This document shows positions 57,684-64,000 of a stretch of 64,000 nt of DNA, one piece after another. The stretch's first letter is position 1; each line of letters begins with the position of its first letter. The position numbers and the translations under genes are program-made. The notes beneath the pieces are model-generated. The model made no database searches, was not told the DNA's origin, and was given only the letters and a program-made list of their open reading frames with translations. This DNA comes from CAVXWV01 sp963695415 (GTDB lineage: Bacteria; Chloroflexota; Anaerolineae; Anaerolineales; UBA4823), in contig CAVOGL010000007.1 of assembly GCA_963695415.1 (NCBI GenBank), forward strand, positions 620,001 to 684,000, given 5' to 3'.

Positions 57684-59060
57684 ATGTCAAAGATACTCCT
57701 AAAAAATATCGCCCATTTGGTAACGATGGATGAGGACGATCATGAGATCGAAAACGCAGAAATAACAATAAATTCTGGACTCATAGAATATGTTGGACCA
57801 TCCCGGAGTGATCATTCTGAGAATCTATTTGATCAAACTTACGACTTCAGCGGTCACATAGTTCTGCCTGGTCTTGTCAACACGCACCATCATTTTTATC
57901 AAACACTAACACGAGCTGTTCCACAGGCTCAAAATGTAAATTTATTCGATTGGCTGAAAACCTTATACCCAATCTGGGGCAGAATTACACCCGATGATGT
58001 ATTTATTTCTACCACGACCGCATTGGCAGAACTCGCATTATCCGGCTGTACTACTGCCTCCGATCACTTATATCTTTTCCCCAATGGATCCAGATTGGAT
58101 GATGAAATCGCCGCAGCCAGGGTACTGGGCATGCGATTTCATGCATCGCGAGGGTCTATGAGTCTTGGTGAGAGTCAGGGTGGTTTGCCTCCAGATTACC
58201 TCGTCGAAAATGAAGATTTCATCATCAAAGATTCGTTGAGGCTTATCGAAACTTATCATGATCCGGGATGGGGATCGAAGTTACAAATAGTACTGGCGCC
58301 TTGTTCGCCATTCAGTATCAGCTCTAGATTAATGAAAGAAACTGCCGAACTGGCAAGAGTTATGGATGTGCATTTGCATACACATTTGGCTGAAACCTAT
58401 GACGAAGAAATTTTCTGCCGTGAAAATTTCGGGAAGCGCCCTGTAGAATTAATGGAATCTCTCGATTGGATGGGTGAAGATGTTTGGTTCGCTCACGCTG
58501 TTCATATTAATTCTGATGAAATCGATAGGTTTTCCAGGGCAGGATGTGGCGTTGCCCATTGTCCGTCATCAAATATGCGTCTATCATCAGGAATCCCACC
58601 TGTTCTTGATATGCTCAACCAAGGAGTTAATGTTGGGTTAGGTGTTGATGGTTCAGCCAGTAACGACTGTTCCAACTTGCTTTTGGAAATGCGCCAATCA
58701 TTGCTGTTGTCAAGGGTAGGAAGCTCTTTGAAATCAACTGCCGATCATAGCTTGATGACTGCACGTCAAGCCCTCCGAATGGCGACCGATGGTGGAGCAA
58801 AAGTCCTAGGTCGTTCTGACATTGGCTCGTTATCAGCAGGAAAATGTGCGGACATCATCGCCATTAATCTAAATAATATTAACTTCTCAGGTGCGCTCTC
58901 AGATCCTGCTGCCGCTCTGGTATTTTGTGCTCCATTTAAAGTTGACTATAGTTTTGTGGGCGGAGAGCTGATTGTAGATAATGGCATGTTGACCCACGTA
59001 AATCTGGATGAGTTAATCAAACTGCACAATTCTCACTCGAAATCCCTGATCAGTGCTTAA
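57684..59060 (+). CDS. Amidohydrolase, 8-oxoguanine deaminase/SsnA-AtzB-like (COG0402)
   Basis: 458 residues, first gene of the catabolic operon. Metal ligands are in GLVNTHHHFYQTL, the His of LHTHLAET and the Asp in GLGVDGSASNDCSN. The stretches YPIWGRITPDDV, CTTASDHLYLFPNG, HASRGSMSLGESQGGLPPD and APCSPFS are characteristic of the bacterial 8-oxoguanine deaminases once annotated as hydroxydechloroatrazine ethylaminohydrolase. Such enzymes hydrolyse 8-oxoguanine to uric acid and ammonia. The neighbourhood of carbamoyl-transferring enzymes and a BMP lipoprotein fits purine breakdown. Substrate remains a prediction. Confidence 0.9.
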   Translation: MSKILLKNIAHLVTMDEDDHEIENAEITINSGLIEYVGPSRSDHSENLFDQTYDFSGHIVLPGLVNTHHHFYQTLTRAVPQAQNVNLFDWLKTLYPIWGRITPDDVFISTTTALAELALSGCTTASDHLYLFPNGSRLDDEIAAARVLGMRFHASRGSMSLGESQGGLPPDYLVENEDFIIKDSLRLIETYHDPGWGSKLQIVLAPCSPFSISSRLMKETAELARVMDVHLHTHLAETYDEEIFCRENFGKRPVELMESLDWMGEDVWFAHAVHINSDEIDRFSRAGCGVAHCPSSNMRLSSGIPPVLDMLNQGVNVGLGVDGSASNDCSNLLLEMRQSLLLSRVGSSLKSTADHSLMTARQALRMATDGGAKVLGRSDIGSLSAGKCADIIAINLNNINFSGALSDPAAALVFCAPFKVDYSFVGGELIVDNGMLTHVNLDELIKLHNSHSKSLISA

Positions 59061-59095
59061 CGAAAATAACGGCAACCTAATTCTTGCTTAATCCT

Positions 59096-59827
59096 ATGTC
59101 TAAAGTAAAAACTCCTCTCTCGACCACCCTCGAAGGTAGATTGCACGAAATAATCCAGAACGTAGAACCTGGAGAAAAATTACCATCAGAGCCAAAATTG
59201 GCAAAACAACTTGGCGTTTCGAGAGCCACTCTTCGTGAAAGCATGCGCTCATTCGAGGTGCAAGGTTTTCTTCATAGAAAGCAGGGGTCTGGTACTTACG
59301 TAACAAGAACTCCGCCAAGACTTGACGCCGGTCTGGAAATACTTGAAAGTATTGAAACTTTGGCAAAAAGAATAAATCTCCCGGTTCAGATGACGGAAGC
59401 AGAGATATCCGTCCGCATTGGCACTCCTGAGGAATGCAACGCCTTAGGCATCCTTCATAACTCTCAAGTATTGTTTGTCAGTCGCTTGATCGCCATTGAA
59501 GACAGGAAAGTAGCTTATTTAACCGACACCTTGCCTGTTGATGTTATCAACCACAAAGAGTTGGACACTAAATTTACTGGATCTGTTCTAGATTATATTT
59601 TAAAAAGTGGGGATCCAATCCTGGATTATTCAAGAACAGAAATTAATGCTATTTCAGCTTCGCCAGAAATCGCCAAATTACTTGGGATTCAGAGAGGTGA
59701 TGCCCTATTGAGGTTTGTGGCGAGTTTAAATTCTGTTTCCGGAAATGTGATAGATTACTCATTTAGTTACTTCATTCCAGGCTTTTTTGCGTTTCACGTG
59801 AATAGACTTGTGAATGTATCGTATTAA
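59096..59827 (+). CDS. GntR/HutC-family transcriptional regulator with UTRA domain
   Basis: The N-terminal winged helix (LPSEPKLAKQLGVSRATLRESMRSFEVQGFLHRKQGSGTYV region, residues 30-75) is of the GntR type. The C-terminal UTRA-like effector domain begins near 95 and includes RIGTPEECNALGI and VLFVSRLIAI, ending YSFSYFIPGFFAFHVNR. ATG 59096 is preferred over TTG 59084. Its place between the amidohydrolase and the transcarbamylases suggests it controls the operon in response to a pathway metabolite. Candidate operators are the repeats at 57633 and 62838. Confidence 0.92.
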   Translation: MSKVKTPLSTTLEGRLHEIIQNVEPGEKLPSEPKLAKQLGVSRATLRESMRSFEVQGFLHRKQGSGTYVTRTPPRLDAGLEILESIETLAKRINLPVQMTEAEISVRIGTPEECNALGILHNSQVLFVSRLIAIEDRKVAYLTDTLPVDVINHKELDTKFTGSVLDYILKSGDPILDYSRTEINAISASPEIAKLLGIQRGDALLRFVASLNSVSGNVIDYSFSYFIPGFFAFHVNRLVNVSY

Positions 59828-59848
59828 TAAAAATTTTTAAGGAGTTTT

Positions 59849-60805
59849 ATGATGAGGAGTTTTCTCGGTCGAGATATTCTTTCGTTAAAGGAATTCGAAA
59901 GAAACGAGTTTGAAAGAGTTTTTGAAACCGCCAGGCATCTGGAACCGATTGCAAGAAACCGCAAAAATACCAACTTGTTGTCAGAAAAAACACTGGTAAC
60001 AGCCTTTTATCAACCCAGTACGCGCACACGATTAGCTCATGAAGCAGCTATGCTGCGATTGGGCGGGCGAGTCACAGGTTTCTCTGACGCGAAAATGACC
60101 CGGGCTGGTGATTTCTACCAGGAATCGATAAAAGATACCGTAAAAATGCTTGAATTTTATGGTGATGTCATTGTGATGCGTCACTTCCAGCAAGGAGCTC
60201 CTACTGAAGCTGCCCATTGGTCATCAGTGCCAATAATTAATGGTGGTGATGGGTGGGGAGAACATCCAACACAAATACTCACCGATCTTTACACAGTTAT
60301 GATCGAAAAAGGGAAAATTGATGGGCTGAACTGGCTGGCAGTAGGTGATATGCGCATGAGAACGATGCACTCACTTGGTTATGCCCTGACACAATTCGCC
60401 TGCCCGATCACCTTCGTTTCACCTTCAGACATGGCGCTGCCAGATAATTACAAGCAAGATTTCAAGCAATACGGGCTGGAGTTTTCAGAATCGGATCATG
60501 TCGAAAAGGCCATTTCTGACGCGGATGTTATCCTGGTCGAACCAGTTGTCCAGCCCGATTACACCAAATCAAGAGATGAGAGGAGTGGTTCGGAGGGATT
60601 AACCCCAGCTAATTTTAAGATAACAAAAGATTTGTTAATTGAAAAAGCCAAACCAGACGCGATTTTACTCCACTCGCTTCCAAGGATGGATGAGATACCC
60701 CCGGATGTTGATATCACACGATGGTCCAGATACTGGCAGGAAGCGTTCAATGGTGTCGTCGTCAGGATGGCACTTCTTGCTTTGGTCCTTGGCGCGATGG
60801 AATGA
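59849..60805 (+). CDS. Aspartate-carbamoyltransferase-like transcarbamylase, substrate unknown
   Basis: 318 residues, preceded by AAGGAG. Carbamoyl-phosphate motifs are YQPSTRTR near 55, MRHFQQGAP and GDGWGEHPTQILTDLYT (PyrB has GDGxxxHPTQ). VGDMRMRTMHSLGYAL and HSLPRMDEIPP correspond to PyrB's GDLKYGRTVHSL and HPLPR-DEI. The PyrB residues that bind aspartate in RVQKER are replaced (VEPVVQPDYTKS), and the active-site Lys of the 80s loop is not seen (TRAGDFYQES). This argues against aspartate as acceptor and for a catabolic role with a different amino or ureido compound. Confidence 0.88.
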   Translation: MMRSFLGRDILSLKEFERNEFERVFETARHLEPIARNRKNTNLLSEKTLVTAFYQPSTRTRLAHEAAMLRLGGRVTGFSDAKMTRAGDFYQESIKDTVKMLEFYGDVIVMRHFQQGAPTEAAHWSSVPIINGGDGWGEHPTQILTDLYTVMIEKGKIDGLNWLAVGDMRMRTMHSLGYALTQFACPITFVSPSDMALPDNYKQDFKQYGLEFSESDHVEKAISDADVILVEPVVQPDYTKSRDERSGSEGLTPANFKITKDLLIEKAKPDAILLHSLPRMDEIPPDVDITRWSRYWQEAFNGVVVRMALLALVLGAME

Positions 60806-60843
60806 AAACCTAACATTAACTTGTTCCTAATGGAGATAATTAT

Positions 60844-61824
60844 ATGATATCAGACTTGAGAGGTCGCGATCTGATCGGCGATCTGGATTTTTCCAAAGAA
60901 GAAGTTGAGACTGTTCTTGCAACTGCATTGGATCTGAAAAGAAAGCGAGCGCTTGGTGAAGAGCATTCTTACCTTAGAGATAAAGTATTGGCGATGTTAT
61001 TTTTCTTCTCAAGTACTCGCACTCGCGGCTCCTTTGAAGCGGGGATGGCACAGCTGGGCGGTCATGCTGCATTCATCGAGAGTAAAACAACTCAAATCTC
61101 TCACGGGGATACCCCTAAAGAGATAGGCGATATTTTTGGTCGTTACTTTGATGGGATTGCTATCCGACATGTCGATTGGGGTGTGGGTAATAATTACTTA
61201 AACCAGGTTGCGAAGGCCTCTCGCTCCCCTGTGTTAAATATGCAGTGTGAAGTTTTTCATCCATTCCAGTGTTTGGCAGATTTATTGACCATCATTGAGA
61301 AAAAAGGTTCCGATTTACGCAAAAAGAAAATGGTCGTTTCCTGGGCTTATGCAGCTTCATATCAAAAACCTATGTCGGTTCCCCAATCGTTGATCCTGCA
61401 GATGCCTCGTTTTGGTTTGGACATTGTACTTGCTCACCCACCAGAATTTAAGTTGATGCCTGAGATCATCAGCGAGGCAGAGGCTATTGCCAAGAGATTT
61501 AACACCAGTTTTTCGATTGAAACAGATATGGAAAAGGCGATAAAGGACGCCGACATTGTCTATGCGAAGTCCTGGGGTGCTATGGTTCACACTGCAGATT
61601 CTGCTGAAGGAGCCCGAATTATCCAAAACTATTCTCATTGGATAACAGATTCTGCTAAAATGAGCCTGGCTAAACCAGACGCAATTTATATGCACCCTCT
61701 TCCAGCGGATCGAAACATCGAGGTAACTGACGAAGTTCTAGATGGACCAAATTCTGTTGTGTTCGATGAAGCCGAAAATCGTCTGCATGTCCAAAAAGCG
61801 GTTATGGCTCTAACTATGCGCTAG
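60844..61824 (+). CDS. Knotted transcarbamylase, YgeW-like (ornithine carbamoyltransferase family)
   Basis: 326 residues, ATG 60844. Carbamoyl-phosphate site FFSSTRTRGSFEAGMAQLGG near 58-75, HPFQCLADLLTI in place of the OTC HPxQ motif, and HPLPADRNIEV near 285. WAYAASYQKPMSVPQSLI and MPRFGLDIVLAHPPEF correspond to YgeW-type enzymes, which differ from ornithine carbamoyltransferase in the acceptor loop. E. coli ygeW lies in a gene set with yqeA (carbamate kinase) and ssnA, a pattern repeated here. It is separated from the preceding transcarbamylase by 38 bases. Confidence 0.9.
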   Translation: MISDLRGRDLIGDLDFSKEEVETVLATALDLKRKRALGEEHSYLRDKVLAMLFFFSSTRTRGSFEAGMAQLGGHAAFIESKTTQISHGDTPKEIGDIFGRYFDGIAIRHVDWGVGNNYLNQVAKASRSPVLNMQCEVFHPFQCLADLLTIIEKKGSDLRKKKMVVSWAYAASYQKPMSVPQSLILQMPRFGLDIVLAHPPEFKLMPEIISEAEAIAKRFNTSFSIETDMEKAIKDADIVYAKSWGAMVHTADSAEGARIIQNYSHWITDSAKMSLAKPDAIYMHPLPADRNIEVTDEVLDGPNSVVFDEAENRLHVQKAVMALTMR

Positions 61825-61843
61825 TTTATAAGGAGTTGTTTGT

Positions 61844-62794
61844 ATGGCTGAAAAAACCGCTGTAATTGCGATCGGTGGCAATTCTCTGATTCGCGATAAA
61901 TTCCACCAATCCGTAGAAGATCAGCAAAATGCAATCCGAGAGACCGCAGAGCATATCGCTGAATTAATTTTTCTTGGTTGGAATGTGGCGATTACGCATG
62001 GGAACGGTCCCCAGGTGGGTTTCATTCTTCGTCGTTCTGAAATTGCCGCGAAAGTGGAGGGACTGCACGAAGTACCCCTGGATGTGTGTGGAGCTGATAC
62101 ACAAGGCGCGATTGGGTATGAATTGCAGCAAGCTTTACAGAACATTCTATACCGGCGAGGAATTAAGAAAAATGTTGCCACGATCATTACACAGGTCCTT
62201 GTTGACCAGAAAGATCCTGCTTTCTCAGCTCCATCAAAACCAATTGGTGGTTTCATGGAACAGAATGAAGCCATAAGGCGGTCGGGTCAAGGGTGGACTG
62301 TAGTCGAAGATGCCGGGCGAGGTTGGCGAAGAGTCGTCCCCTCTCCAATGCCACAAGAAATTGTAGAGTTGGATTCAATTCGTTTACTCATAAATGCTGG
62401 GGTTGTCGTGATTACTGTCGGTGGCGGAGGTATTCCAGTGATTGACATAGGAGAAGGTGAATACAGAGGTACTGCAGCCGTAATTGACAAGGATTTTGCC
62501 AGCAGTCTTTTGGCAACAAATATCTCTGCAGATTTATTTATCATATCCACTTCTATCGAAAAAGTTGCTCTCGATTTTGGAACCGATAATCAAAGGTGGG
62601 TAGACAGATTAAACTTGGACGAAGCAAAGAACTATCTTCAAGAGGGCCGCCATTTCGCCAAAGGTTCCATGGCACCAAAAATTCAAGCGATTGTCAATTA
62701 TTTGGAAGCAGGCGGTAAACAAGCATTGATCACCAACCCCGAAAATATCATCAAAGCACTGAATGGAGAAACCGGAACCTGGATCGTTAATTAA
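61844..62794 (+). CDS. arcC: Carbamate kinase
   Basis: 316 residues of the amino acid kinase fold. AIGGNSLI near 10, THGNGPQVG near 55, GAIGYELQQAL, IGGFMEQ, VITVGGGGIPV, VIDKDFASSLLA and GSMAPKIQAI are all conserved. It converts carbamoyl phosphate and ADP to ATP, CO2 and ammonia, the energy-yielding end of transcarbamylase-based catabolism. It follows the YgeW-like gene by 19 bases, with AAGGAG upstream of ATG 61844. The symbol reflects family; yqeA would be equivalent. Confidence 0.95.
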   Translation: MAEKTAVIAIGGNSLIRDKFHQSVEDQQNAIRETAEHIAELIFLGWNVAITHGNGPQVGFILRRSEIAAKVEGLHEVPLDVCGADTQGAIGYELQQALQNILYRRGIKKNVATIITQVLVDQKDPAFSAPSKPIGGFMEQNEAIRRSGQGWTVVEDAGRGWRRVVPSPMPQEIVELDSIRLLINAGVVVITVGGGGIPVIDIGEGEYRGTAAVIDKDFASSLLATNISADLFIISTSIEKVALDFGTDNQRWVDRLNLDEAKNYLQEGRHFAKGSMAPKIQAIVNYLEAGGKQALITNPENIIKALNGETGTWIVN

Positions 62795-62809
62795 TTTTTC
62801 TTCTTGCTG

Positions 62810-62838
62810 TTGTAAAGATGAATGATACCGTCTATAAT
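62810..62838 (+). promoter_or_regulatory. Promoter before the BMP lipoprotein gene
   Basis: TTGTAA (62810-62815), exactly 17 bases, then TATAAT (62833-62838). A leader of about 115 bases follows before ATG 62959. Confidence 0.75.
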
Positions 62839-62849
62839 TGTATATACAA
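62838..62849 (+). promoter_or_regulatory. Probable operator: 12-base palindrome at the transcription start
   Basis: TTGTATATACAA is a perfect palindrome abutting the -10 box. It contains TGTA-N2-TACA, which I recall as the half-site pattern of HutC-type regulators, the same family as the regulator at 59096. Confidence 0.68.
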
Positions 62850-62958
62850 GTGGAAACTTACTGGCGTAAAGCAGAGGAGGTGCTCACACAAGGATAGCGA
62901 CTACTTAGAGTAACCCTGAGCAACCAATTATTTCAAAGAGGAGAAAGAGAAAAAGGAA

Positions 62959-64000
62959 ATGTTAAAGAATAGCATGTTGAAAGTATTATTGATTATTGTT
63001 GTTTTATCAGTAATTGTAACAGCTTGCCAGTCACAAGCAGCTACACCTGTTGATGACGCGATATTTGGTATGCTGTTAGTAGGACCATACAATGACCGCG
63101 GTTGGAGTCAAGCTCATTACGATGCAGGTCTATATGTTCAGGAAAAACTCCCTGGTTCCGAAATGATTTATGTTGATAAAGTCAATTCAGCAGATAGACC
63201 AGGCACAACTCCAGCTCAATTGGCTGAAGATCTGCTTTCAAAAGGCGCAAAGTTGATCATTTTTAATTCGGATGACATGAAAGACAGCGCATTGGAATTC
63301 TCCAGGGCACATCCTGATGTCGCTGTAATTCACGCATCTGGCGATTCCTCCTGGGAAGATGGTCTCGATTACCAGGCCCTGGATAACCTGGTGAATTCGA
63401 TGGGTAAGATGGAATACGGGAAAATGATCGCAGGCTGTGCAGCAGCCTTAACATCAAAAACAGGGAAAATTGGTTATCTTGGACCATTAATCAACGATGA
63501 AACTCGAAGATTGGCAGCCTCAGCCTACCTCGGTGCTAAGTATTGTTGGGAGAATTACGCAGGCAAAGACGCGTCACAACTCCAATTTAAAGTGACCTGG
63601 ATTGGATTCTGGTTCAATATCCCTGGAGTAACGTCGGACCCAACACAGGTTGCCGACGACTTCTTCAACAGTGACTATGATGTCGTTTTATCAGGCATTG
63701 ACACCACTGAGGCATTGACCGAAGCAAAGAAATTATCCGACGCCGGTAAAGAAGTTTGGGCGATCCCGTATGATTTTGAAGGTTCTTGTGAAGAAGCCAG
63801 CGATGTTTGCCTTGGCGTCCCCTATTTTAATTGGGGACCAGCATACCTAATCCAATTACAGAAAGTATTGGATGGGTCATTCGCGTCAACTTGGGAATGG
63901 CTCGGTCCGGATTGGAAAGATATCAACAACCGTGATACATCTGCGATAGGTTTTGTAAAAGGCGCGGCGCTTGATGATGCCGTAGCTAAGAATGTCGATG
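62959..64000 (+). CDS. BMP-family (PnrA/TmpC-like) substrate-binding lipoprotein, cut by window edge
   Basis: ATG 62959 follows AAAAGGAA. The signal peptide (VLLIIVVLSVIVTAC) ends in a lipobox Cys, so the protein is lipid-anchored outside the membrane. Mature features: FGMLLVGPYNDRGWSQAHY (family GP.ND.GWS), KLIIFNSDDM, YGKMIAGCAAALTSKTGKIGYLG, DYDVVLSGIDTTEAL and KKLSDAGKEVWAIPYDFEGSC. The BMP fold binds nucleosides, purines or riboflavin-type ligands for ABC import. Placed after the catabolic operon, it most likely brings in its substrate. The 3' end, and any permease and ATPase genes, lie beyond the window. Confidence 0.93.
   Translation, partial: MLKNSMLKVLLIIVVLSVIVTACQSQAATPVDDAIFGMLLVGPYNDRGWSQAHYDAGLYVQEKLPGSEMIYVDKVNSADRPGTTPAQLAEDLLSKGAKLIIFNSDDMKDSALEFSRAHPDVAVIHASGDSSWEDGLDYQALDNLVNSMGKMEYGKMIAGCAAALTSKTGKIGYLGPLINDETRRLAASAYLGAKYCWENYAGKDASQLQFKVTWIGFWFNIPGVTSDPTQVADDFFNSDYDVVLSGIDTTEALTEAKKLSDAGKEVWAIPYDFEGSCEEASDVCLGVPYFNWGPAYLIQLQKVLDGSFASTWEWLGPDWKDINNRDTSAIGFVKGAALDDAVAKNVD

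Noticed and set aside
62850..62958. Purine riboswitch in the leader of the lipoprotein gene
   Set aside because: I could not find the conserved three-way junction or its TATA-type loop sequences; only promoter and palindrome are supported.

Overview
The window looks like a piece of a moderately low-GC bacterial chromosome, most likely from Chloroflexota and probably near Anaerolineae. This assignment is inferred from family resemblance: membrane-anchored proteins with long Thr/Pro-rich linkers, an N-terminal four-Cys module beginning CPFLGL, paired SPFH-like membrane proteins, and a T-box-controlled trp operon. No rRNA or taxonomic marker was compared. Both ends cut through genes: an NRPS on the left and a BMP-type lipoprotein on the right.

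Bases 1-22121 hold a nonribosomal peptide locus. The tail of one NRPS (A-T) is followed by a roughly 11 kb gene reading C-A-T-C-A-T-C-A-T-E. Then come a type II thioesterase, an Sfp-type phosphopantetheinyl transferase and a MacAB-like exporter (ATPase, permease, HlyD-type adaptor). The exporter is split by an anchored NBR1-Ig-like protein and a disrupted glycoside hydrolase. Adenylation pocket residues read from the sequence suggest, in order, a basic residue (weak), Asn (good) and an unassigned, possibly aromatic residue that is then epimerised. No terminal thioesterase domain is visible.

Bases 22123-37205 are mixed: tRNA-Leu(TAA), a DUF362 protein, two tandem SPFH-like membrane proteins, pseudouridine-5'-phosphate glycosidase, a Thr/Pro-rich anchored protein, an FAH-family enzyme, tRNA-Val, serine hydroxymethyltransferase plus aminomethyltransferase (probably one fused gene), an aminotransferase, tRNA-His, and a broken FAD/Fe-S oxidoreductase. 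Bases 37216-44145 (minus strand) are a complete trpEGDCFBA operon behind a T-box leader.

Bases 44249-57595 are mainly housekeeping: a tyrosine recombinase, tRNA-Leu(TAG), trigger factor-ClpP, a HAD phosphatase, RlmN, a SpoIIE-type phosphatase with a tiny P-loop protein, SecD-SecF, MurA with Asp in place of the catalytic Cys, thioredoxin, ScpA and a thiolase. Bases 57604-64000 form a catabolic operon: 8-oxoguanine deaminase-like amidohydrolase, GntR/UTRA regulator, two different transcarbamylases, carbamate kinase and a BMP-family lipoprotein, with two promoter-overlapping inverted repeats that could be the regulator's operators. It looks like uptake and breakdown of purine-derived compounds ending in ATP from carbamoyl phosphate.

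Single-base indels, often in homopolymers, break many genes between 7.9 and 41.1 kb, including trpA, trpD and glyA-gcvT; trpB has an in-frame TGA. From about 42 kb onward I see none. Sequence error in the left two thirds is the simplest explanation, so broken genes there should not be taken as true pseudogenes without read support.
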